Shown here in pieces: positions 43,293 through 55,051 of a stretch of DNA of 64,000 nt. Where the stretch lies: positions 23,250,854-23,314,853 of the forward strand of contig CP093830.1 in the NCBI GenBank assembly GCA_033063855.1, given 5' to 3'. Numbering within the stretch: the first letter of the stretch is position 1; each line of letters starts with the position of its first letter. The notes under the pieces were generated by a model. It was given only the letters and a program-made list of their open reading frames with translations, was not told the origin of the DNA and made no database searches. The position numbers were made by a program, and so were the translations under genes. This DNA is from Smittia aterrima (Eukaryota; Arthropoda; Insecta; Diptera; Chironomidae).

Positions 43293-45034
43293 TTATTCAA
43301 TCGAATTGTAAAATTGTCGATAATTTGTTGGATTGCTGTCTTTCAAAAGTAAATCGGGTTGTTTCACATTTAAATTTGTTCGCAATGTCACGAAGAGCAA
43401 AATAGGTCCATAAAGAAAGTTTGAGATCCCTAATATTCTCATTATTGCTGAAAATCCGATTGATTGTGCAAATTCTCCCGCAAGAAATGGAACTAAAAGT
43501 TTCAAGATAAGAAATTTATACAATCGGAAATTGATAAATGTTACCAATTGAATATGCCAAGCTAACAGCTGTTTGTTGAATAGCGTATACGCTGCCATAG
43601 CTCGAATTCGTCGACTCTTCACAATCGCAGTAACTGTTAGTTACAGAGTCCGCTAATCTTGCAAGGTACGGGACAAGGGCAGCATCAAGTATACCGATTG
43701 CCAAACCCAAAAAAAAATGTGGGATAATTAAACTTGAAACTACCTTTGCCTCGGGAATTACAAAGCAAGAGATGCCAACTACCATTATTGCAACCACTGA
43801 CATTTTAATTTGACCAACACGAAAAGCAAAAGCTCCAAAGAAATTGGTTCCAATGAAATATCCGGCTGAATCAGGAATGAACACAGTGCCAAGCTGCCAC
43901 TTCTGCGGTCGCAAATGTGAAATCAACCAAATAGGAAGCAACGGCTCAAGAATTGCCATGGCAGATGTTGAAAGCCAAATTGCTAGCGTTATCGTAATAA
44001 CCAATTTGTTGGAAAGCAACTGAATCCAGCGCGATGATTCGCTCTTGCTATTTTCCTCGCCATTGACTTCCCTCTATAAAAAAAAACAATTCTGTAAACT
44101 AAATAACAAAGGGTATTCGACTCACCTCACTCCTTGAAAAGTCAAAGAATGTCAATTGAAAGGCTAAATCAATGAACAAGAAAAATGCAATGATGATGAA
44201 TGGTGCAGATTTGCTAAAGAAATCGTAAAGAAAGCCACCAAGAGGATAGCCAAAAAGAACTCCAAGAGCAATTGAACCAAGAATAACTCCCATAACTCTT
44301 GAACGCTGATGATCTTCAGGGTAAAGCTAAAACAAAATTTAATGTATTTGAATTTCTTATTAAAATGGCTTGCATACATGAGCGATCAAACTCATTCCGC
44401 AAACATTCACACAGGCGGATCCAACTCCCTCAATTGCCCTTGCTAAAAGAAGACTTATAAATGATTCTCCAACAGTGAAAACTGAAAATATTACCGAAAG
44501 AATATATTTATAGAGAAAATGTTGTAATCAGTATACAATGAAACTTACTCAGTGAAGACAAAAGCAGATTAATTGTCCCGAAAAATATCAAAACCTTGTA
44601 GTCAAATTTTCCACTAAGGTTACCAACAATTGGGTTAAAGAAAAGTTGAACGAAAGCTTTTACAGCCAAGAGTATTCCCACATTGCCATTTTCCTTCTCA
44701 ACACTGAACTCGAGTTCCGTGCTAAGAGTTGTTTGATCCCTAGTCAAATTCTTGAATGTATTTCCAGCGACTGGATGTTTGTTTAATATATTTTTCGGTA
44801 GATAGTGAAGGTCAAAACTATTTAAAATGACGCCGAGTTGTGCATTGCTTTTATTATTAAATGACTGAAGAAGATCTGGTAGAATAGGAACTAAAAAAAT
44901 CATTTTAATATAATTAAAGCTTTCAGATAATAGCTATCCTTACCAATCACAGTAAGTAAAATGTTGTCCAATAGTAAAGTGCCGTAAATAATAGCAGTCA
45001 ATATCGTTCGATTTTTCACGAAAGCGCTTTCCAT
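43293..45034 (-). CDS. SLC18 family vesicular amine transporter-like protein
   Basis: This is a 12-helix major-facilitator proton antiporter of the VMAT/VAChT/Portabella type, which loads amines into secretory vesicles. It has several exons. TM1 has LLLDNILLTVI with the essential Asp. A large lumenal loop with Asn glycosylation sites (NKSN, NLTR) follows. TM2 has ENGNVGILLAVKAFVQLFFNP, keeping the VMAT Lys. Later blocks are ARAIEGVGSACVNVCG, MGVILGSIALGVLFGYPLGG, WQLGTVFIPDSAGYFIGTN, GLAIGILDAALVP (with the TM10 Asp) and SSYGSVYAIQQT. The set is complete and likely functional. Sequence alone does not separate VMAT from the Portabella group. VAChT is less likely, since its gene is usually nested in the ChAT locus. 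The start is the first ATG before LLLDN. Confidence 0.87.
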
Positions 45035-45771
45035 ATTGATTCCTTTGTTGAATTCTTTTGACGAACTTCTCCTAAAAACTTTCTATTAAGCTTCAAAATA
45101 TAAAACTCTGAAACTTATCAACACTTGTAACTTTTATGTCACTTCAACAACTGTGAACACCACGAAAATCGTATTGAGAATAAAGAAGAAAGTCAACATC
45201 CTTAGCTTTTATATAAAAGTTTTCTACGAAACGATGCGGAAAACTCTCTCAATTTTTCACCCAGTAGCGATGACACAGGCGGCTTACTAACACTCGCATT
45301 TATCTCGATGAACGGGTGTAATTGATTTATTCCAGTCGCCTGAGCTTTCTGCTTTACCATGCCTCAGTGAATTTTATTTCAAAACGCTCCTTCTGAAAGT
45401 TGTTGCAATGGGTAAAGTTGGTATGAATTTTTAGATTCGCATGTAATTTGAAAAGGTGTTTCTCATAATCAACAACTTGTTGAGAACAACTGATTCATTA
45501 TCCAGCATTGTTATAATCTTGAATTCACTTGTTAAACTCAAGCTGATTTCAACCACTTTAGCAAAAAGCGATGTTGAAAGGGCAACAAGTTAAAGACATT
45601 TATTCAACATAAAGTTATTCATAAAAACGGAGACATTTCCTTTCCTCATTTGATTGAGTGAGGAAATTTTAATTAGGAGCTAAATTGCTCACATGTAAGA
45701 TTTTCAAGAAAATATTTTGGTGGCTAAGTAAATCTAAATAAAACTTATTTAAATTCGTGATACGTTTTTCT
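45035..45771. other. Intergenic region between the SLC18-like and PAN/ZP genes
   Basis: Both neighbours are on the minus strand. Apart from the TATA box listed separately I see no gene or repeat. Confidence 0.5.
45206..45219 (-). promoter_or_regulatory. TATA box of the SLC18-like gene
   Basis: The palindromic CTTTTATATAAAAG lies about 170 bp upstream of the ATG on the minus strand. A transcription start about 30 bp further (near 45180) is inferred. Confidence 0.45.
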
Positions 45772-48662
45772 CTATTGAAAGTAAGTGTCATGGGGTCGTG
45801 ATCCTTGATCGGCCCATCTCACATGTCGATTCTCGAGAGAGTCTGGATAATAACCTTGAGAACTGCGGTCATCATCAAGCGATTTGTAGCGATATCGCTT
45901 TACCATGATACAGCAAGCTAGAAGAATGAGAGTTTGGAAAATAATCCAAAAGATGAGAATCGCGGTAATGAGAGATTGATCGAGGCACAAACTAGATGAT
46001 GATGCTGGAAAAATGTTTTAGTTTTAATTTAACTTTAAGGAAATTCGTGACTAATTTATTTAACAAACCTAAACCAGCGACGACGCCATCGATTTGCAGT
46101 CGATCAGTTCCGTTGACTTCAGACTCCAAAATGTTTAATATTAGTTCAAGTGGAACTGTCACAACTTTCTTAGAGCTCGTCAACTTCAATTCTTTTATAA
46201 AATCAAAATCGTCTTCAAGATATTGCTGAATTCCTTGAGGATTGCCAAATGCATCTACACGAACGCCAGGGATTGTCGATGGAGAGTCTATAGTCGAAGT
46301 TTTAATAGTTTCGTCGTCATTAGGAAAAATTACTCTTCCCAAAGTCGATGATAACTCTGAGGTATGACGTTTCTTTCGACCATATGAAATAATTCCGTTT
46401 CCGCAATTGGTCGGTTTGCAAGTATTATAGCAAAATTGAATGTCTACATTGAACTTGAGAAGTGATGACGATGCGAACTTGAATGCTCTGAACCTTGTGA
46501 ACAGTTGTCGTGATGTTTCTTTTTTTTCATGTTGTAGAGCTGGAAAAATCCCTGAGTTCTTTGGACAACCTGTTGGACCAATTAGTTCTAAACGATCTAA
46601 TTCCGAAGTGGCAGTTAAGTTGATGGCTCTTAAATCAAAGCTGTCAATATGAGATTCCATTGCGATGACAAACTTTAAAATTTGACCTATCTTTGCTTCT
46701 TTGACCGGTGTGTTATCAGCTGCATCTAAAATTTGCACATTAAGCTTCGGGACATCCCCACCATCGTTTATCAACAATGAGCCGCTGCTTTCATAATCTT
46801 TACTTCCAAATTCCATCGAGGCCTCGAGTGAAACAATGTCAGGGATTCCGCTGTTGTTGGTTCGATTGAATCTTGAGATACAGCCAACTTTGATGTATCG
46901 ATCGCTTTGCATCATCACGAGTGGATTGTTTTGAATGATGATGTATGTGAAGATGAGTGTTCTGTTTGGTGTTTCAAAGTCAAAGGCTCTAGAAATTCCA
47001 CAACGACTTTCTTTTACAGATGATCCAAGCGGAAGTGTCAGAAAAGTTGGTCCAAAATATGAGGCTGAAACGCCACACTCCTCATCATGATTTTCAGTGT
47101 AGATACGACCGCGGAAGAGTTGACGTGGATTATATCGAATGATCATCTCACTATGAGTACAACGAACATTTACTGGAATTAAAATTGAAATTATTACTTC
47201 ATATAATGATGAGAACATTCGTAGCTTCTTACAGTTCAAACACATTACTCTCTTAGCGTAATAAGAGGATTTCATTGAAATAACTGCTCTAGGTCCCATC
47301 GACAAAATATCTTCCGAGTGGATATAACAGCGAGAATTTTCGACACGATCCATTTTCGTATAAGTGATGCCTTTACAAAAGAAAAGCTTTTCTTTGAAAC
47401 ATTTCTCTTGACATTCTTTATCACTGAGCCCAACGAATTGTGTTTCGGCATAAACAAAAGCGCTCTCGGGGTAATGTTCATAAGCACAGAGATCGTCGAT
47501 AAATTGTACATCAGCGCCGTTCATCACAACCTGACATTGATTCTCAATGTATTCGTCATTAATCTGAGCAGCACGGAATGAATCTGGTACGGTATTTTTA
47601 TCGTCACGGCTTAAAATACATTGGCCCATGATCTCCTTATTGAGGATGTTTGAAAATCCCATCCTAACATTGTTATTTCTTTGAGATATTTGAAACGAAA
47701 CCGATCGACACTTAAATGTCGACTCAAAAAAACATCTTTCGATGCATTCCCTTCTTGTCACCAGCTTATTGATAGTAAGGTAGCCGCGACCGATCAGAGA
47801 ACTACCAGGAATCCGTAACAGCGGCCAGAAAATGCTATTACATGTCAGTGGAACTATAAAGAGAAAAAAGTGTTTATTGAACTTGCGACCTCTGTGATGT
47901 AATTGGATTTAATGATATTGAAAATCTTAGTGTCAATCCAACACAAACGAAAAAATGATTTTGTCAAGTAACTTTAAAACACCAACCAACTCTTCAGAAA
48001 ACAAATTAAATTACGCAGCATCGAATATTTTGGTTTACCCGTCGAAGCTTAAACTGAAATCGTCAGAGCTATAAAAGCCATTCGGAACACAATGCAATTG
48101 TAATCTCGAGTTTTCCCACAACGATCACCATTCAACAAACTTAGGAAATAATTGAAAAAGTTTTTTTCAAATTTAAATTATTTTCCCGTACGATTACAGC
48201 CATATGACAAGGCCTTGAATTTTTTAATCATAATTTAAAATTTATTAGTTAAAGAATATGATACATACTATTCAGGCAAGTTTTGGAAAACATCACAACG
48301 CTTATGTCCTCAACAAGGTCTTCTAAGCGTTGTAGATTGAGTTTTTGCAATGACCGCTCATTGGTTGTGAACCCATAGCACTCTGATAAATTAAAATTCA
48401 ACACATAACTCTCGCAGTTATGATCGTTTCGACATAATTCCATGCATTGCAAGTTTATCACTGAAGGAATTTCGTGATGGAAAGATTTATAAAGTATTTT
48501 CCTCTCAAAAGGTACGCCAAAATTAGCTGACAAAGATGATATCGTTGCTGGTCGATATCCAAGAAGCTTTTCAAAGTGAATTTGATATTCTGCGCACTGT
48601 TTTATGTTTTGACCATCACCAACAGTTATCACAAAGCCGAAAAGAAAAAGACAAATCTTCAT
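45772..48662 (-). CDS. PAN/apple and ZP domain transmembrane protein of the apical extracellular matrix
   Basis: Such proteins build the apical cuticle matrix (fly NompA, Trynity, Neyo, Morpheyus group). The start chosen is the Met opening MKICLFLFGFVITVGDG, a signal peptide, 13 codons inside the longest frame. Three PAN/apple modules follow, with Cys pairs such as CMELCRNDHNCESY, CIERCFFESTFKC and CQEKCFKEKLFFC. The ZP domain runs from VRCTHSEMIIRY through GCISRFNRTNNSG to CYNTCKPTNCGNG. A furin-type site RKKR comes just after it. A Thr/Ser-rich stretch, one transmembrane helix (SLITAILIFWIIFQTLILLA) and a short tail complete it. The first intron (about 47852-48270) is longer than the others. 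I cannot assign the orthologue: three PAN modules suit the Neyo/Trynity set more than NompA. Confidence 0.88.
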
Positions 48663-48701
48663 TTTGTCTGAGAATTGGCATTTGAATTTTAAACGAATCA
48701 T

Positions 48702-49574
48702 ATGCGTTTATTGTTTGACATCATGCAAACTGAAAAGTGTTAACTAAGTCAAGGTCGAGGGAAATTATCACTATCTTTTTGTAAGCGATAACTGCAGTCA
48801 CGACGATTTGCCGAACGCGATCCACTTTGAAAACACTTGAGAGACGAATAAAAAGTAATATATGTTTTGATCTACAGTCACTGTCTGAACGACACTGTTC
48901 GCCAACTCGATTGGCGAATGAATGGAGAATGATGAATTCTACTGAAACTTAGAAGCGTGCTGCCGTCGGTTAAATGAGAATAAAAAGGGAGAGGTGAACC
49001 TCTAAAGCCGATTTGTTGTGTATAATTTTGAGTAAACGCAATTAAAAATCTCCAGGAGATCTACAATGCTTTTTCTTCATTGTGTCAGTTGATAAAGCTT
49101 TTAAATGAATATCCATAAAAAAATATTTCATTACAAACTTGGCTGACCTTGCTTTACACAAAAGATGTTTTTATTTAAACTAATAAATGTGGTGCACAAA
49201 AGACGAAACTATTTGCTTTATCTTTCAAGGTCAATTGCAATCACGATGCATTTATTATCATAGAAGTTGGCTACAGTTTCGGTTGACTGCTCGAGAAATA
49301 TTCGCGTTCTATTAGATTAATTGCTTTCAAGCTGTTCATTAATTTATTGCGGCGTTGTAATTTGTCAAACGACGCACCCTAGCAAACTATATAAAAGATT
49401 CCTGGATACAAAAATTCACCATTTTAACGGTCAGATTGCGATATTTGAAAGAATAGTGATTTCCTTTTAGGGGACAAAAATATTTTTGTTTTTAAAAAAA
49501 ATCAAAACAAGAAAAAATATTGAATTCAATTTTGATACCAGCGAAATCAACAATTCGTTAAAATAAACGTTCCC
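48702..49574. other. Intergenic region between divergent PAN/ZP and LRRC40 genes
   Basis: About 870 bp shared upstream region of two divergent genes. It contains the LRRC40-side TATA box (49388-49397). Nothing else was recognised. Confidence 0.5.
49388..49397 (+). promoter_or_regulatory. TATA box upstream of LRRC40
   Basis: TATATAAAAG lies 178 bp before the ATG at 49575. The start of transcription would be near 49418-49425. Confidence 0.5.
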
Positions 49575-51802
49575 ATGAAAAGATCGAACATAAAAAGCAA
49601 GATAAAGAGAGATGAGCTCAATCCTCTGTTTTTCTTCAAAAGCAAGGAAGAAGACGACAAAGTCCTGTCGATAGGTGTGATTAAACAAGCTCTCAAGTCA
49701 GGAAAGCTCGAACTTTCATCAAAAAACTTGGTGTCTGGTGAGTTAAAAAAAGCTATTATGTAGCTTCGCTCATTAATTCAAGGTCGCAAATGTTTTGATT
49801 TTCGATGCACACATCTGAAATCGATAAAGTTTATTTCATGCTTCGTTGAAAGTCAGTAAAATAAAATTACTATATATTATTCAAAATTGCTTTATGAGAA
49901 ATTCAAATCATTTTGTTATTTTGTTATGGCCAGACGCTCCATTTACCCACAGCGGAAATATTTTCCTGTCAAAAGTCGGTTAATTACAATTTCTATTCTG
50001 TTATTCAACTTTAATTTTTTTTAGTACCGGACAAAGTGTGGAGCCTCCGAGAAGAGACAACTGAGAAAAATGTTTATCTGGACAGAAAAGACGACGATTT
50101 GTGGTGGGATCAAGCTGGGCTGACTCATCTCGATCTGTCGAGTAATGTTTTGACAGAAATTTCTTGCAACATTAGAAACTTGGTTGATTTGGCTGTTTTA
50201 AATGTGAGTTAGTCACAGTTGGTTATGGTTTATTAATATTAATTAAGCTCTAACATCGTCCAGCTGCAAGACAATGCTCTAACAACCCTTCCAAAGGAAA
50301 TTGGGTCGCTTGAGAATTTGACTCGAATAAACTTGAGCCGTAATAAACTGATGAATCTACCAAACGATTTTTTTCGTCTACGCGAATTAAAATACTTAAA
50401 CCTTTCGCACAATAAATTAGACGATATCTCATCGGATCTCAGTGATCTTGTAATGCTAGAAATTTTTGACATTTCAAACAACAAACTAAAATCTCTTCCT
50501 GGTGGAATCGGATTTCTAACTCGTCTCACTAGTTTATCAGTGAACAATAACAAACTGCAACTTCTACCAAGTGACGTGACAAATTTGAGACGTAATTTTA
50601 TAAATTTTACACACAGTTCAAATTGTAACAAATAAATTTCTTTTTTAGAACTTCAAAAGCTTGACGTGATGCACAACGATTTAGGAAGCTTGCCTCAGTA
50701 CATGGGTGACTTAAGAAAAGTTGAATTCATTTACGCACAACATAATGATATTGATAAGCTGCCTGATCTAGACGGCTGCGAACATCTTCAAGAACTTCAC
50801 CTCTCAAACAACTTCATAACTGAAATTCCAGATAAGTTCTGCGAGAAATTACCAAGTTTAAAAGTTCTTGATCTTCGTGACAACAAGATCGAAAAGTTGC
50901 CGGATGAGATTGCCATGCTTCAAAGTTTGATGCGACTTGATTTATCAAATAACTCCATTTACAGCCTTCCGACATCTTTATGTACATTGGCTCATCTTGT
51001 CTCATTACATGTCGAAGGTAATCCTATCCGATCAATTCGCCGAGACATCATAGCATGTGGAACTCAAAGGATTTTAAAAACATTGCGAGATCGCGAGGAT
51101 CAAGGAAAACTTGTAAAAGCCGAAAAACAAGAAATGATTCTAGAAAATCCGTTTCCCGATTTCTATCAACTTAAAAAAGCAAGAAGCTTGAACCTTGTTG
51201 GCAAAAATCTCGTTGAGATTCCCGATCAACTGTTTATTGATGCTAAAGAAGCTGATATATCCGTTATTGATTTGAGTAAAAACAAATTGAAGATGTTACC
51301 GGAAGGTCTATCTCAGCTTAGTTCAATGATTTCAGAGCTAAGTCTGAATGCAAATGTATTGACAGAGATTCAACCATTCATTGCACAATTTGATCACATT
51401 AAATACTTAAATATTTGCTGCAATCACCTTGAATCATTGCCAAACGAGGTAGGGCTAATGATTACATTGCGTGAAATGAACATCGGTAACAATCGTTTCA
51501 TGACGTTCCCAAAATGCATCTACATGCTGAAAAATATCGAGATTATCATCGCTTGCGACAACAAGATTGAGGAGTTTGATGCATCTGAGAACGGAGGTCT
51601 CGGTGATTTGAAGCGATTAGCTACGCTTGACTTATCAAATAACAACCTGAAAGCAGTTCCTCCACTCCTCGGCAAAATGACACAAATATCGACACTTCTT
51701 TTGCATGGTAACAGCTTTCGCAGCCCCCGTCATCAAATTCTAGAAGGTGGAACAGCAACTATTTTGTCTTACCTTCGCGATCGAATTCCGAAAGAATTTT
51801 AA
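49575..51802 (+). CDS. LRRC40: LRRC40 homologue, leucine-rich repeat protein
   Basis: A cytosolic or nuclear leucine-rich-repeat protein of the LRRC40 family, of unknown biochemical role. Four exons join: 49575-49738 (MKRSNIKSKIKR, SKNLVS), about 50025-50202 (VPDKVWSLREETTE, WWDQAGLTHLDLSSN), about 50265-50592, and about 50650-51802. About 20 repeats of the LxxLxLSxNxLxxLP type run through the protein, for example LTRINLSRNKLMNLP and LKYLNLSHNKLDDIS. The family tail is clear: LLHGNSFRSPRHQILEGG then TATILSYLRDRIP. The middle keeps the LRRC40 break between two repeat blocks (RDIIACGTQRILKTLRDR). Length, about 590 residues, agrees with human LRRC40 (about 600). It looks complete. Confidence 0.92.
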
Positions 51803-52528
51803 AGAGGGATAGTTACCCATTTCTTTTTTAGTTTTGAATCTTTTTTCGTCTCCTTGTTTGTCTCATTTGTTGTTTGTTCCGATTGATTCTAGTACATTGA
51901 GTCATTGTTTCTCAGTCTGTCTGTTGAATGTAGCAAATGTGAACACAAAAAAAGATAAATAAATATTTTGGCAATTGAAAAGCAAGATTAAATCACAAAA
52001 TAAAAAAAAAACAGTTTAGTTTTGATTTAGAAATTTCAGTTCACGTAAGTAAATTTTCTCCCCCCACCATATAATACAAAAAAAAAGAACTCAATTGAAT
52101 AATGGACCAGTTAAATTTTGATAAATATTACGCGATCATTGCAAATTTTATTGATATCAGTCCTAACGTTTGCTAACGATATTTCTGTTGCAAGATTAAA
52201 AGCTTAAAATTACAATCAAGAATGTTTCTCCAAGATTCTATTAAACGTATTAACAAGGTAAAAATAAATAATATAAGTCGTGGGTGTAAACGTACTGATT
52301 GAGCGACCTTCGAATTATAAAGATATTTTTGCATTTGTTCTCGCGACCGATTTTCGTCAACAACAAATTTTGAGAAAGTTAAGTTTTTAATAAAGAAAAG
52401 CGAAGCCTAGAAAGTTTCACTTTTTTATTCGATAAGACTCTAGAGACTCGAGCCGGCCCTAGTGGTTTATGCAACAAAACGAAAACATTTCGTAAGCTTC
52501 TTCGATTTTTTTTTATAGTTTTACCAAC
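51803..52528. other. Intergenic region between LRRC40 and the first ninaB-like gene
   Basis: About 725 bp, AT-rich. It holds the LRRC40 3' UTR and a likely polyadenylation signal (AATAAA around 51958). No further gene was seen. Confidence 0.5.
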
Positions 52529-52566
52529 TATAAAAGGAAATTCTTTCTGTAAGCTAATTCAGTTTG
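52529..52566 (+). promoter_or_regulatory. TATA box and initiator of ninaB-like copy 1
   Basis: TATAAAAG (52529-52536) is followed about 30 bp later by TCAGTTTG (52559-52566), an arthropod initiator. The ATG is at 52582, leaving a very short 5' UTR. Confidence 0.65.
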
Positions 52567-52581
52567 TTTGTGTTAAGGGAA

Positions 52582-54827
52582 ATGGCAACGTCTGATCTCA
52601 CAGTTCCCGAAGAAATGTCACTTCAGAGTACACAAAATGACTTTTTTGATAAATCACCGATGCCAAGTCCTACGAAAGTTCTAAAAAATTTAGATTTATT
52701 GAGTGTTGATGGAAGATTCATTCCAAAACATAGTTTATCGCCTGGTGGAAGATCAACAACTCATTCGAGTTTAGCGAACACGCCAATGATGGAACGACGA
52801 TATAAAACTCATTCGCATGAAGCCATACGACGTCAAAGTATGAGAGCTGATGTATTTTACGATCATTCAGTATTCGACGAGTTTTCTCACATTAATTTGA
52901 CCATCAAAGAACGTCGTTTCTCAACTCCAAATAGCGACGCCGCCTACGATGAAGTTCCTCAATCAAAACGAATTGTTTATACAAAAAACATTTCTGACAG
53001 CAATCAAATTCTTATTGCAAAGGTTCTCGCCGAAGATGGTGAAGAAGAGGATGAAATCGAGATCATTGACTTAGACGACGACGAGGATTATCATTCATCA
53101 TTCAATATCCCGAAGGAAAATTGTTATCCGAATTGTGATGTTAACGTGTGGCTAAGATCTTGTGAAAAAGAAATTATTGAACCGATTGAAGGAGTAGTCA
53201 CTGGAGAAATTCCTTTGTGGATCAAAGGGAGTTTATTAAGGAACGGCCCGGGAAGCATCAAAGTCGGAGAAATGAGCTATAATCATTTGTTTGATGCTGC
53301 AGCTTTACTCCATCGTTTTAACATTGAAGAAGGCAAAGTCACTTATCAATGCAGATTCTTAAAAAGTGACGCTTACAAGAAGAATCTCGCAGCTAATCGA
53401 ATCGTTGTTTCTGAATTCGGAACGATTTGTGCTCCTGATCCTTGTCAAAGTATATTTGAACGGTACTTTTATGAACTTCATAAACGAAGCTTTGAAATAT
53501 GCTAATATAAACTTTTATTTATAGAGTGGCTGCGGTCTTTACAGCGGGCGACAATAATTCAGACAACGCGATGATCTCAATTTATCCATTCTCCGACGAT
53601 TTTTTTGCTTTTACGGAAAGTCCAATGATTCATAAATTCGATCCTAACACATTGGAAACTTTATGCAAAGTGAACCTACAAGACAAGATTGGGATTGTCA
53701 ATCACACTTCTCATCCTCATGTTATGTCTGATGGATCAGTTTTCAATCTTGGACTGTCAGTAAAAAAATCTGGTCCTGTTTACAATGTAATACATTTCCC
53801 TTTTGGCGAGAAAATGTTTGATAACGCGAGAGTCGTCGCTGAAATTCCAGTGAGATGGAAGCTTCATCCTTCGTACATGCACACCTTTGGTATTACAGAG
53901 AATTTTTTCATTATTGTAGAACAGCCTTTGACTGTTTCAGTCCCTGCTGTCCTCAAGTCGCAAATTTTAAACGAACCAATGATCTCGTGTCTCAAATGGT
54001 TCCCTGAAAAAATGACTTACATTTATTTAGTCGATCGTGAATCTGGGGAACTAAAATTCACATTTCATGCCGAAGCTTTCTTCTATCTTCACATTATCAA
54101 TCAGTTCGAGAAGGATGATCACGTTGTTTTGGACATTTGCTGCTATCGCAATCCTGAGATGCTCAATTGCATGTACATCGATACTATGAAAAATATGCAG
54201 AGCAATCCCGACTATGCAAAGATGTTTAGGGGTCGTCCATTGAGATTTGTTTTTCCTCTTTTAAACAAACCTTCAAGACCAAAGTCACTTACGAGTTTAA
54301 AAATTTTATTCTCGAAGAGTTTAGATGATTCAAATGAAGCTAATTCGATCTCAAACAATCTAGTTAAGCTTGCAGACTCAAATGCTGCTGCCTTCTCCAT
54401 GCCTGATGGCTCAATTTTCTGCAAACCCGAGCTTCTTTGCGATTTAGGGTGTGAAACGCCAAGAATTAATTACGAAAAAAAACTCGGAACTGAATATCAA
54501 TACTTTTATGCAATTAGCTCAGACGTCGACTTAGAAAATCCTGGAACTTTAATTAAAGTTGATATTTACAACAAGAACTCGCTGACTTGGTGCGAAACCA
54601 ATTGTTACCCCAGCGAGCCAATTTTCGTTCCATCGCCAAATTCGATAGCAGAAGATGATGGCGTAATTTTGGCTTCGATGGTTTGGGGAAAAGGAGAAGA
54701 GAATCGAGTTGGATTACTCGTGCTCGATGCAAAATCAATGACAGAACTGGGGCGATGTGAATTTAATGAATTACCAGGACCAGTTCCAAAATGCCTTCAC
54801 GGTTGGTTTGCCGCCAGCAAAAATTAA
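52582..54827 (+). CDS. ninaB: NinaB-like carotenoid oxygenase (copy 1) with long N-terminal extension
   Basis: An iron(II) carotenoid cleavage oxygenase of the BCO/RPE65 family. The fly enzyme NinaB both cleaves and isomerises carotenoids to retinal for visual pigment. Two exons, 52582-53462 and 53525-54827, join in frame at FER/VAAVF. The family core starts at NVWLRSCEKEIIEPIEG and includes LLRNGPGSIKVGEMSYNHLFD. Four His ligands are visible: NHTSHPHV, SYMHTFG, YLHIINQFE and CLHGWF. The acidic PSPNSIAEDDGVILASMV block is present. About 185 residues precede the core, including Ser/Pro-rich segments (MPSPTKVLKN, SLSPGGRSTT) and an acidic run (EEEDEIEIIDLDDDEDY). Fly NinaB has only about 45 there, so this extension is unusual. 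The Met was chosen because it follows a TATA/Inr promoter closely. Confidence 0.92.
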
Positions 54828-55051
54828 ATTTTCTGAATGCACATCTTTAATTTTTAGCTTTTCCACATGAATCATCACGATAGCTTAGCTCCACTCTATT
54901 TTAAAATATTATCACAAATAACACGATTATTTTGTCAAAATAAAAAGAAAGATCACGAAAAAAATATGTTTTGAATAATAATTCTATTGAAAAAATTTTC
55001 GTCATAGATATCGAACTGATTATAATTTTACTTTGTAGGAAATATCAACCG

